Shown one piece after another: positions 7,723-15,413 of a stretch of DNA of 19,826 bases. A program made the translations under genes and the position numbers. Origin of the DNA: Gammaproteobacteria bacterium (GTDB lineage: Bacteria > Pseudomonadota > Alphaproteobacteria > UBA828); NCBI GenBank assembly GCA_002714015.1, contig PAWF01000008.1, positions 54,985 to 74,810 on the forward strand, read 5' to 3'. A model generated the notes under the pieces. It saw nothing but the letters and a program-made list of their open reading frames with translations. It did no database searches and had not been told where the DNA came from. The number at the start of each line of letters is the position of its first letter. Position 1 is the first letter of the stretch.

Positions 7723-8422
7723 AATTAAACAACTTGAAGTAAAGTATGATCTGATCTCCGCTCTAAGAGAGGTATCTGTTAGTGCTTCAGAGAATACTAT
7801 AACGACAATCGTTGGTAGTAATGGAGCAGGTAAAACAACCCTCTTAAAAACCATTTCAGGTCTTTTAAGGCCTGCTTCCGGAGAAATTCGTTTCTTAGGA
7901 AACAGAATAGATAATGCTTCACCCTCAAAAATTGTAAAAATGGGTATTTCCCAAGTCCCAGAAGGACGAGAATTATTTCCTCGTATAAGCGTTTACGATA
8001 ATCTTATGGTTGGAGCATATCTTCGTTCAGATAAAAAAGGTATTAATAGAGATCTGGACAGGATCTATCACCACTTCCCAATTTTGAAAGACCGAAGGCG
8101 ACAACTTGCTCGAAATTTAAGTGGTGGTGAGCAACAAATGTTAGCTTTTGGAAGGGCACTAATGTCTGGGCCTAAAATGTTACTTCTAGACGAACCTTCT
8201 ATTGGGCTTGCACCTGTAATAGAACAAAAAATCATGGAAACAATCAGTACTCTTACACAAGAAGAAGATGTCGGAGTTGTATTGGTCGAACAGAACGCAG
8301 CATTAGCATTAAGTATAGCCTCCTATGGATACGTTCTTGAACAAGGGTCGCTTGCCCTTAAGGGCCCCGCCGAAGATCTTATCAAAGATGATAGTGTAAG
8401 AGCAGCATATTTGGGACTTTAG
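7715..8422 (+). CDS. livF: ABC-importer ATPase, LivF family
   Basis: A 235-residue ABC ATPase with Walker A GSNGAGKT (34-41), VPEGRELFP (81-89, a LivF hallmark), signature LSGGEQ (135-140), Walker B MLLLDEP (155-161) and VEQN (191-194), where Gln replaces the usual switch His, as is standard in LivF. I take the ATG at 7715 as start: it gives the canonical LivF length and N-terminus (MLEIKQLEV) and has a GAGGG just upstream. A longer reading from the TTG at 7682 would add 11 residues with no family counterpart. It overlaps the livG end by 8 bases and completes the importer. An SDR follows after 12 bases in the same direction. Confidence 0.94.
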   Translation: MLEIKQLEVKYDLISALREVSVSASENTITTIVGSNGAGKTTLLKTISGLLRPASGEIRFLGNRIDNASPSKIVKMGISQVPEGRELFPRISVYDNLMVGAYLRSDKKGINRDLDRIYHHFPILKDRRRQLARNLSGGEQQMLAFGRALMSGPKMLLLDEPSIGLAPVIEQKIMETISTLTQEEDVGVVLVEQNAALALSIASYGYVLEQGSLALKGPAEDLIKDDSVRAAYLGL

Positions 8423-8434
8423 GGAAACCTAAAA

Positions 8435-9205
8435 ATGGGAAACAACCTCTTTGATCTTTCAGGAAGAAATGCCATTGTAACTGGTTCAACAAAAGGTATT
8501 GGAAAAGCTATTGCATCTGCCTTGGCACAACATGGAGCTCGCGTTGTAATTTCAAGCCGTGATGAGAGCCGCGTCAGCAGTGTAGTTGAAGAATTATGTT
8601 CAGATGGACTAGAGGTGATAGGAATACCATGCAACGTTGGTCGAAAAACTGAACTAGAAAAATTGGTTTATGAGACGAATCAACGTTGGGGTGATGTAGA
8701 TATAGCAATAGGAAATGCTGCAATAAACCCCCACTATGGCTCCTCACTCGATATCCCCGATGAAATTTTTTCAAAAACTATGGCATCAAATATTCAATCA
8801 AATCTGTGGTTAGCACAGCTTGTAGCCCCGGGGATGCGAAAAAAACAAGATGGTTCCATAATTTTTGTTTCATCTATAGGAGGTTTTTTCGGATCAGAAG
8901 TTATAGGAACCTATTGTGTTTCAAAAGCTGGAGATTTCCAACTTGCCAGAAATCTTGCCGTTGAACTTGGACCAGACAATATACGTGTAAACTGCATTGC
9001 CCCTGGCCTAGTAAAAACTGACTTTGCTAAAAAACTCTGGGAGGACCCTGAAGCAAGCAAAGTTAGAATTCAACGAACCCCTCTTAGACGCCTAGGAGAT
9101 CCCGAAGACCTAGCTGGAATCGCTATTTACCTTGCATCTGATGCTGGGAAATGGACTACGGGACAAACAATATCAGTTGATGGAGGAGTAACTATCTCAA
9201 AATAA
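8435..9205 (+). CDS. Short-chain dehydrogenase/reductase, last gene of the importer operon
   Basis: A 256-residue classical SDR. The nucleotide motif GSTKGIG is at 17-23, GNAA replaces the usual NNAG at 93-96, catalytic Ser is at 146/147 and Y-x3-K at Y160/K164 (YCVSK). The N-terminus NLFDLSGRNAIVTG and the end TTGQTISVDGG are typical of gluconate/glucose dehydrogenase-like and 3-oxoacyl reductase-like SDRs. SRDESR after the second strand, with basic residues at its turn, suggests NADP(H) use; this is inferred. An AGGGAAA ribosome site precedes the ATG. It begins 12 bases after livF, so it is probably cotranscribed with the importer and may act on the imported compound. It differs clearly in sequence from the SDR at 1983-2765. 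The gene converges with the molybdoenzyme gene with only 16 bases between stops. Confidence 0.92.
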   Translation: MGNNLFDLSGRNAIVTGSTKGIGKAIASALAQHGARVVISSRDESRVSSVVEELCSDGLEVIGIPCNVGRKTELEKLVYETNQRWGDVDIAIGNAAINPHYGSSLDIPDEIFSKTMASNIQSNLWLAQLVAPGMRKKQDGSIIFVSSIGGFFGSEVIGTYCVSKAGDFQLARNLAVELGPDNIRVNCIAPGLVKTDFAKKLWEDPEASKVRIQRTPLRRLGDPEDLAGIAIYLASDAGKWTTGQTISVDGGVTISK

Positions 9206-9221
9206 ATTAGTAGATATATTT

Positions 9222-11609
9222 TTATTTAGAATCAAGTTTCAAAACTTCACAAACATAAGACTTGTGAGGAACCGAGCCCCCAAGCGGGTCAACAAAATCA
9301 CACCCAATAGCTGAATTTAAATTAGCTGAAATTTCTCCACGCACTGGTAATTCATCACGATCAAGCGCCTCACACCTTTGCCACCAACCATGTGTGGCTG
9401 ATACAACATTCGGATCTAAATAGTCTGAAAATTTTGCCCTTGCACGCAACTTTCCATGAGGCGTTTCTATGCAGATCCAATCATTTTCTTGGATTCCTCT
9501 TAATTCCGCTGTTGAAGGATGTAACTCAACCAGAGGATCTAGCTCCATACGCCGTAGTGATTCTTCTCCACGATTTTGACTTTGTAGAAAATGTGGGGAT
9601 TTACCTGATGTTAAAATGAGAGGGTATGTTTTTTTAGAAATATTTGGTGTACCTATGCTTACCATCGGTTCAATATATTTAGGCAGCGGAGAATAACCGT
9701 GTTTCAGGAAAAGCTCGGAGTAAATCTCAACTTTTTTAGTATGTGTATCAAAACCTCTGGGTAATCCATGAACAGACTCTGCGTATTTCCTGTATCTTGT
9801 TGAAAGGTTAAGGTTAATGCCCCTAGGATTCTCTTTTAAATCTTTTAATTCTATTCCACTAGGCTCTATAAAATGCTGTATGCCTTGTTCAAAATTTCCT
9901 CCCCAAAACTTTTCAGAGAACCCAAGTCTCTTGGCTAATTCTAAAACGATCCAAATATCTGAGCGTGACTCACCCAGAGGGGACAAAACACTCTTTCGAA
10001 ACTGTACAAGTCCTGAAGCTTCCTGATCAACAACAAAATCTGTAGATATCCCCTCTCTTTCCCATGGGGAACAAACCGGCAAAAATATATCCGCATAAGA
10101 AGAAGTAGGGTTTCCAAACATGTCTATGTGAACCATAAATTCTAGTGACTTAAGGGCTTCTTCACCGGTTCCTGTATCGGCATGTGAGAAAAGAAAATTT
10201 TTTCCAAAATTTATTAGAGCACGAATTGGATAAGGACTAGAATGAAGAATCCCGTTATAAAGTGAATCTGAATTAATCCATCCCTCTTGCTCTGGACCTA
10301 ATGGCCTGTCCAAATATCCAAGAGCTTTCCTTTTCTGAGTAAGAGATATTTCATTACCACCAGAAATATCGTTTGTTTTTGTAGTTTCTAATATCACATT
10401 CCCGCCAGGATTATCAAAATGACCTGTGAGTGAATACAATATTGCAATGGCCCTATTGGTTTGAGATGCATTTGTATGCATCTCAAGCCCAGCCCACATA
10501 TAGATTGATAGTGCCTTTGAGTTACGTATCATTTCACTCAAGTTAATGATCTCACTCTCCTTCAGTTGTGTTAATTGAGCAACATATTTAGGAGAGTATT
10601 CAGCACATAAATCAGCATATAAAGAAAATGCGGGGGAACACACTAATTGACCATTATGCGAATTAAAGGTGTATCTGCCACTAAGAGAAAAATTTATATC
10701 ATTAGCTAAATATATACCTTGCTGAGAGTCATAAACCACATGTTTATTGTTTTCCAAGTCCCAGGCGACAAATTCTCGGCTGGATCCATCAGAATATAAA
10801 TCTTGAGTAGTCAAAAACCGCCCATTATCCTCACGTACTAGAAAAGGACCGTTTGTCCATTGTCTAACAAAATCCATATCGAATTGTTTTTGCTGAATGA
10901 GGATGTTTGCTAAACATAGAGCTAAAGCACCGTCGGTTCCTGGTTTTATTCTTAACCAACTGTCTGCCTTTACAGCAAGACCAACACGTCGAGGGTCAAT
11001 AACTACAAGTTTTGCTCCCCGTGCTTTTGCATCGGCTACACGTTTGGCATGTGCTAACCATGTCGTACTAGGATTATGCCCCCATAAAATAATACAATCT
11101 GAATTCTTATGCTCTGGCATCGGCAACGGGACACCAAATGTATATGGGAAAACCATATCACGTGAAAAACCACAAAGTTCCATAGCAATAGCCGCATTTG
11201 GGCTCCCAAAAACCCGACGAAAACGCTCAACCCACGCATAACCGTCATTCATTGAAGTTCCTGCTGGGGTAGTAATACCAAAGCTAACTGATTCAGCACC
11301 TGACTCTTCAGCAATTGTATTTAGGTGCGTCACGATTGTATCTAATGCTTCATCCCACGATATCCTGATCCATCCAGGGTCTTTGTCTCCCTTTGGTCGC
11401 GATCGCTTCATTGGATACAAAATTCGGTCTTTATTGTATATTTTCTCGGGTGCTGCTTTTCCTTTTGCACAAAGGGCTGAACCGGTCGGATGACTTGGAT
11501 CTGGTTTAACAGAGATTAGTATTCCGTCCTTAATTTCTGAAATACAACCGCATCGTGACCAGCATAGTGCACAAAACCCCTGGATTTGATCATTTAATTT
11601 ATTCTCCAT
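9222..11609 (-). CDS. Cytoplasmic molybdopterin oxidoreductase with N-terminal [4Fe-4S] motif
   Basis: A 795-residue member of the DMSO-reductase/formate-dehydrogenase superfamily (bis-MGD molybdenum or tungsten). The [4Fe-4S] ligands are visible as C13, C16, C20 and C47. Cofactor-binding segments include ISWDEALDTI (from 83), WGHNPSTT (176-183), VIDPR (203-207) and KPGTDGALA (222-230). The C-terminal molydopterin-dinucleotide-binding domain covers about 660-790 and includes TSGKSPHFLQSQNR. In the segment that carries the metal ligand in this superfamily, Cys146 (ELCGFSR) is the best candidate. No Tat or other signal is present at the N-terminus, so it should act in the cytoplasm. No iron-sulfur or membrane subunit gene adjoins it, so it may be a stand-alone enzyme (as in acetylene hydratase or transhydroxylase) or use a soluble electron carrier. 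It is divergent from the catabolic operon across a 149-base gap and may be co-regulated. Reaction unknown. Confidence 0.93.
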   Translation of the reverse strand: MENKLNDQIQGFCALCWSRCGCISEIKDGILISVKPDPSHPTGSALCAKGKAAPEKIYNKDRILYPMKRSRPKGDKDPGWIRISWDEALDTIVTHLNTIAEESGAESVSFGITTPAGTSMNDGYAWVERFRRVFGSPNAAIAMELCGFSRDMVFPYTFGVPLPMPEHKNSDCIILWGHNPSTTWLAHAKRVADAKARGAKLVVIDPRRVGLAVKADSWLRIKPGTDGALALCLANILIQQKQFDMDFVRQWTNGPFLVREDNGRFLTTQDLYSDGSSREFVAWDLENNKHVVYDSQQGIYLANDINFSLSGRYTFNSHNGQLVCSPAFSLYADLCAEYSPKYVAQLTQLKESEIINLSEMIRNSKALSIYMWAGLEMHTNASQTNRAIAILYSLTGHFDNPGGNVILETTKTNDISGGNEISLTQKRKALGYLDRPLGPEQEGWINSDSLYNGILHSSPYPIRALINFGKNFLFSHADTGTGEEALKSLEFMVHIDMFGNPTSSYADIFLPVCSPWEREGISTDFVVDQEASGLVQFRKSVLSPLGESRSDIWIVLELAKRLGFSEKFWGGNFEQGIQHFIEPSGIELKDLKENPRGINLNLSTRYRKYAESVHGLPRGFDTHTKKVEIYSELFLKHGYSPLPKYIEPMVSIGTPNISKKTYPLILTSGKSPHFLQSQNRGEESLRRMELDPLVELHPSTAELRGIQENDWICIETPHGKLRARAKFSDYLDPNVVSATHGWWQRCEALDRDELPVRGEISANLNSAIGCDFVDPLGGSVPHKSYVCEVLKLDSK

Positions 11610-11758
11610 CAGAACCCCGCTATTTTGATAAAGAGAAAAATATTGCCTAGAATATCTACAAATCGCTGCTACTATAATTTTTTTATATTATGATCGTTAT
11701 TAATTGTTATTACTAGAAGCTCATATTTAATAATTAATAGCTATACTAGGAGAAGTAA
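11610..11758. promoter_or_regulatory. Divergent promoter region of the molybdoenzyme gene and the catabolic operon
   Basis: A 149-base AT-rich gap between divergent genes. A perfect -10-like TATAAT lies at 11673-11678 on the plus strand, but no matching -35 sits at 16-18 bases. A 7-base direct repeat GTTATTA occurs at 11696-11702 and 11706-11712, a 10-base period (one helical turn), which could be a regulator site. The Shine-Dalgarno AGGAG for the plus-strand gene is at 11748-11752. The overall promoter role follows from gene orientation; individual elements are tentative. Confidence 0.5.
11748..11752 (+). promoter_or_regulatory. Shine-Dalgarno fixing a TTG start (HMGCS-DUF35 gene)
   Basis: AGGAG, 6 bases before the TTG at 11759. 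The next in-frame ATG (11819, codon 21) would remove the first beta strand MVGIKEFGAYLP that is typical of HMG-CoA-synthase-like proteins. Confidence 0.75.
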
Positions 11759-13195
11759 TTGGTTGGAATCAAAGAATTCGGAGCCTATTTACCTCGCCGA
11801 AGGTTACAACGTAGCGTAATGGCTGAGGCTAATTCCTGGTTTGATAAATCTCTTAAAAGTCTTTCTAAAGGCGAGAGAACTATGTGTAACTGGGATGAAG
11901 ATTCCATTACAATGGGAGTTGAAGCAGCGCAAGACCTTGAAAATTTACCTAATAAAACAAGAGCCATTATTCTAGCTTCTACAACTTTACCATTTGCCGT
12001 CCGTCAAAACGCCGGAATTGTTGCAGAAGCTCTAAATTTTTCAGAAGACATTAGAACTATGGACGTAGCAGGGAGTCTGCGTGCTGCAACAACATCTCTT
12101 GTAACAGCCTTAGATATTGCATCCGCACAAAATGGAGATGTCTTACTAATAGCCTCTGATAATCGGAAAGCAAGGGCAGGAAGTCAAATGGAGATGATTT
12201 CTGGAGATGGCGCTGCAGCTTTTGTTATAAGCCAAGATAACCCGGGGTTGAAGTTTCTTGGTTCTACATCAATAAACGATGATTTTATTGATCATTTTAG
12301 AGCAAGCGGAGATGATTACGATTATACTTGGGAAGATAGGTGGATCCGACAGGAAGGCTGGCTTAAAACAGTTCCCAAAGCTATTAATATGGCACTCATG
12401 AAAGTTGGAGTAGATGGTTCTCAAATAGATTACCTTATAGTGCCATGCCAATATGGGCGTGTAGCTGAGTCTATAGCCAAGATGTGCAATATTTCGCCAG
12501 ATTCTGTTGTTAATACTATGCTGGGCAGTATAGGTATATGCGGAACCGCACATCCCCTCTTAATGCTTACATCTATACTTTCAAAAGCTACTCCAGGACA
12601 AAAAATATTAATAACAGGCTTTGGTCAAGGGTGTGATGCGTTAATTTTTGAAGTTACAACCAATATAACAAATTCTAAGCCCAATCGCGGTATTGAAGGC
12701 TGGTTAAATAGAAAAGTAGAAGAAAAAAATTATGAAAAATTTCTTACATTCAATGGTGTTATAAACAGGGAGTTTGGCAAAAGAGCTGAGCTAGACAGGC
12801 CCCCGGCTCTGACCGCACAATATAGAAATAAAGAAGGGGTTACAGGTTTTAAGGGCGGGCGCTGCAAGAAATGTGGAACTATACAGTACCCTAAATCAAT
12901 ATATTGTGTTAACCCTAACTGTGGAGCAAAAGACACACAAGAATCATATTCTATGTCAACGACACCAGCACGAGTAAAAACTTATACAGCCGATCATCTT
13001 GTGTTTTCTATGGAACCCCCAGCATATTTTGGTCTCATAGAATTTGAGGGTGGAGGACGCATGATGGTAGAATTTACAGACTTAGACCCTAAAACTTTTG
13101 ACGTTGGCGTCAAGACAATGATGCATTTTAGAATTAAACATTTAGATGAAAACAGAGGTATGCGACAATATTTTTGGAAAGCATCACCGGAATAA
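11759..13195 (+). CDS. HMG-CoA-synthase-like protein fused to a DUF35 zinc-ribbon/OB-fold domain
   Basis: A 478-residue two-domain protein. Residues 1 to about 300 follow the HMG-CoA synthase/KAS III-type thiolase fold: MVGIKEFGAYLPRRRL at the start, GDGAAAFVIS (149-158), MLGSIGICGTAHPLLML (254-270) and GFGQGCDALIFEV (287-299). After a linker, residues 345-478 are a DUF35 domain: zinc ribbon C369-x2-C372-x10-C383-x4-C388, then an OB fold (about 400-475). At the place of the HMGCS catalytic Cys (about 103-112, VAGSLRAATT) there is no Cys, and the catalytic His segment reads PCQYGR (229-234) with no His. The synthase half may therefore be non-catalytic or do different chemistry. DUF35 proteins act as acyl-CoA-handling partners of thiolases (BbsA, PhlB, the archaeal thiolase/HMGCS complex), and a thiolase gene follows 24 bases downstream. 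TTG start supported by AGGAG. Domain calls are firm; reaction is not. Confidence 0.88.
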   Translation: MVGIKEFGAYLPRRRLQRSVMAEANSWFDKSLKSLSKGERTMCNWDEDSITMGVEAAQDLENLPNKTRAIILASTTLPFAVRQNAGIVAEALNFSEDIRTMDVAGSLRAATTSLVTALDIASAQNGDVLLIASDNRKARAGSQMEMISGDGAAAFVISQDNPGLKFLGSTSINDDFIDHFRASGDDYDYTWEDRWIRQEGWLKTVPKAINMALMKVGVDGSQIDYLIVPCQYGRVAESIAKMCNISPDSVVNTMLGSIGICGTAHPLLMLTSILSKATPGQKILITGFGQGCDALIFEVTTNITNSKPNRGIEGWLNRKVEEKNYEKFLTFNGVINREFGKRAELDRPPALTAQYRNKEGVTGFKGGRCKKCGTIQYPKSIYCVNPNCGAKDTQESYSMSTTPARVKTYTADHLVFSMEPPAYFGLIEFEGGGRMMVEFTDLDPKTFDVGVKTMMHFRIKHLDENRGMRQYFWKASPE

Positions 13196-13219
13196 GCTAA
13201 TAAATCGCGGAGAATTAAA

Positions 13220-14422
13220 ATGGCTAACGGCATCAGAGATAAAGTTGCGATATTAGGAATGGGTTGCTCAAAGTTTGGCGAACGATGGGAGTCTGAACCT
13301 TCTGACTTGATGTCGGAAGCTTATGAAGAATGTCTAACAGATTCGGGCATAGATAGTTCGCAGATTGATGCTGCATGGCTAAGTACGGCTTTTGACGCCG
13401 TCAATGTAGGGCCTAGTGCCATACCCTTATCAACTGCACTTAGACTAAAATATATTCCTGTTACACATGTTGAAAATATGTGCGCAAGCGGAACAGAAGC
13501 ATTTAGAGGTGCATGTTACGCCGTTGCTTCTGGAACAGCAGATTTCGCTCTTGCTCTTGGCGTTGAAAAACTAAAAGACACAGGATATGGCGGCTTACCT
13601 GCCCGTGGGCGAGGCGTAACTAACGATTTATATGCACCAACGGTTTCAGCTCCAGGCGCTTTTGCCCAACTCGCAGCAGGATATAGGGGAGCACATAGAG
13701 TCGACAAAAATGAACTTAAACGAGCTATGGCGCATGTTTCAGTCAAAAGCCATGCAAATGGTGTTAACAACCCAAAGGCACATCTCAGGCGAGAAATTAC
13801 ACATGAGCAAGCGATTAATGCACCTATAGTCGCCGAACCCATTGGTCTTTTTGACTGCTGTGGCGTAAGTGACGGTGCTGCATGTGCAATAGTTACCACA
13901 CCAGAAATAGCCATGAGTCTCGGAAAAACCAATATTGTTTCAGTTAAAGCATTACAACTAAGCGTATCCAACGGTGAGGAGTCAGGTTTTGATGGTTGGA
14001 ATGGAGCTCACATCAAAACCACAAGAATTGCAGCTAAAAGAGCATATTCTGAGGCTGGGATAACAAATCCTCGAAAGGAAATAAGTGCCACAGAGGTTCA
14101 CGATTGTTTCTCAATTACTGAATTGGTAACAATGGAAGATATTGACCTAGCAGATGAAGGGGAAGCTTGGAAAGCTGTCCTGGACGGCAGGTATGATGCT
14201 GATGGAAAAATACCTTGCCAAATTGATGGCGGCTTAAAATGTTTCGGTCACCCCATTGGAGCCTCTGGTCTTCGCATGCTCTATGAAATGTTTCTCCAGT
14301 TCCAAGGTCGTGCAGGTGACCGGCAGATAAACAACATGAAATATGGACTAACTCATAACTTGGGTGGACATCCAGTTCAAAACGTCTCCAGCGTAGCAAT
14401 CATTGGTCACTACAACGGTTAA
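13220..14422 (+). CDS. Thiolase/acetyl-CoA acyltransferase (SCPx/PhlC/BbsB type)
   Basis: A 400-residue thiolase-fold enzyme of the lipid-transfer-protein/SCP2-thiolase group. The nucleophile is C88 (ENMCASGTEAF). Other active-site segments are EVHDCFS with H294 and CFGHPIGASG (341-350) with H344. In degradative thiolases a second Cys sits in the C-terminal glycine loop; here the loop reads THNLGGHPVQ (378-387) without Cys, as in thiolases that work with DUF35 partners. It would cleave a 3-oxoacyl-CoA with CoA, or run the reverse condensation or acyl transfer. The upstream HMGCS-DUF35 protein is the obvious complex partner. In Ltp2-type retro-aldolases the active-site histidines are, as I recall, replaced by tyrosine; both are His here, which favours true thiolase chemistry. 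Start ATG with a CGGAGAA ribosome site; second gene of the operon. Confidence 0.92.
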   Translation: MANGIRDKVAILGMGCSKFGERWESEPSDLMSEAYEECLTDSGIDSSQIDAAWLSTAFDAVNVGPSAIPLSTALRLKYIPVTHVENMCASGTEAFRGACYAVASGTADFALALGVEKLKDTGYGGLPARGRGVTNDLYAPTVSAPGAFAQLAAGYRGAHRVDKNELKRAMAHVSVKSHANGVNNPKAHLRREITHEQAINAPIVAEPIGLFDCCGVSDGAACAIVTTPEIAMSLGKTNIVSVKALQLSVSNGEESGFDGWNGAHIKTTRIAAKRAYSEAGITNPRKEISATEVHDCFSITELVTMEDIDLADEGEAWKAVLDGRYDADGKIPCQIDGGLKCFGHPIGASGLRMLYEMFLQFQGRAGDRQINNMKYGLTHNLGGHPVQNVSSVAIIGHYNG

Positions 14423-14480
14423 TAAGAAAGACTATTTTTGGTCTGCACCTCACAAGTCTCGATATCTAAAAATGGAATCA

Positions 14481-14487
14481 AAGGAGG
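14481..14487 (+). promoter_or_regulatory. Shine-Dalgarno fixing a TTG start (MaoC hydratase gene)
   Basis: AAGGAGG, 7 bases before the TTG at 14495. The next in-frame ATG (14513) is 25 bases from the site, too far to be served by it. Confidence 0.75.
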
Positions 14488-14494
14488 CTAACTA

Positions 14495-15340
14495 TTGAAC
14501 TATAAGCAACTAATGGCTTTTGATATACCCGATATTCATCAAGAGTATTCTGTATTTGATACTATTAGGTATGCGTTATCGGTAGGGATAGGCCAAGATC
14601 AACTTGACCCTTGGCAGCTGCAGTTTGCAAACGAGTCAAATGGTCCTGCCGTCATTCCTTCTTTTTGTACCGTTCTTGGCCACCCTGGTTTTTGGTTAGG
14701 AGATCCCCGCACTTCAGTAAACGCAACTAAGCTTGTACATGCCGCCCAAGAAATTAAAATTGAAAACTCTATCCCAAGTTCTGGAACCGTGATAGGGAAA
14801 ACACAAATCAAGGATGTGGTAGATAAAGGCTCCGCCAAAGGGGCTCTTTTATATTTAGAAAAAAAACTATTGGATAAAATCAGTGGCAATCTCTTAGCAA
14901 CTGAAAGAAGAACTATTATGTTGCGTGGTGATGGAGGTTATGATGGGCCTTCTGGAGTCATTCCATCAGCCCCCCCTGGGCCTTCTGGTTCACCTCTGGC
15001 ATCTTTCACAATACAAACTCGCCCCGAGCAAGCATTATTGTATCGCCTGAATGGAGACCCTAATCCTTTACATATTGACCCAGATATAGCCAAGGCAGCT
15101 GGATTCGAAAAACCAATACTCCACGGACTTTGTACTTTTGGAATTGCTTGTCAGGCCATTTTACAAACTATCCTTAATAGTGATTTATCAAAATTTGGAG
15201 GGATGTCAGCCCGCTTCTCTGCTCCAGTCTTTCCAGGAGATACAATTTTCATTGAGTCATGGGAAAATGGAGCTTTTCAAGCTACAGCTATTGAAAGAGA
15301 AAAAATTGTACTCAGCAACGGATTCGTTACCCGAAAATAG
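14495..15340 (+). CDS. MFE-2-type enoyl-CoA hydratase 2 (MaoC double hotdog)
   Basis: A 281-residue double-hotdog protein matching the hydratase-2 half of eukaryotic/bacterial multifunctional enzyme 2. The N-terminal hotdog (about 1-140) binds the acyl chain (YALSVG, FCTVLGHPGFW, VHAAQEI). The C-terminal hotdog holds the catalytic hydratase-2 motif YRLNGDPNPLHIDP (183-196) with D188, N190 and H193, then FEKPILHGLCTFG. The enzyme hydrates trans-2-enoyl-CoA to (3R)-hydroxyacyl-CoA. It lies 72 bases after the thiolase gene and 73 bases before an MFE-2-type dehydrogenase, so the two MFE-2 activities are carried by separate adjacent genes. A segment PPGPSGSP (160-167) is the usual inter-domain linker. 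TTG start with a strong AAGGAGG site. Confidence 0.92.
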   Translation: MNYKQLMAFDIPDIHQEYSVFDTIRYALSVGIGQDQLDPWQLQFANESNGPAVIPSFCTVLGHPGFWLGDPRTSVNATKLVHAAQEIKIENSIPSSGTVIGKTQIKDVVDKGSAKGALLYLEKKLLDKISGNLLATERRTIMLRGDGGYDGPSGVIPSAPPGPSGSPLASFTIQTRPEQALLYRLNGDPNPLHIDPDIAKAAGFEKPILHGLCTFGIACQAILQTILNSDLSKFGGMSARFSAPVFPGDTIFIESWENGAFQATAIEREKIVLSNGFVTRK

Positions 15341-15400
15341 CTCAAGAATAAAATACAATCGATAATGTGTTTTTAAAAGTTGGAAACTAAAGTAATTGCT

Positions 15401-15406
15401 AAGGAG
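15401..15406 (+). promoter_or_regulatory. Shine-Dalgarno fixing a GTG start (3-hydroxyacyl-CoA dehydrogenase gene)
   Basis: AAGGAG, 7 bases before the GTG at 15414. A longer in-frame reading from the TTG at 15396 would translate through this site and has none of its own. Confidence 0.75.
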
Positions 15407-15413
15407 AAAAGCT

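Noticed and set aside
9200..9227. AAATAAA/TTTATTT inverted repeat between the convergent SDR and molybdoenzyme genes, as a bidirectional terminator
   Set aside because: Only seven A-T pairs around a 14-base loop, no G-C pair and overlapping both stop codons; too weak to call.
13516..13971. Open frame of about 150 codons antisense to the thiolase gene
   Set aside because: Opposite the catalytic core of a well-supported thiolase; no domain or ribosome site seen.
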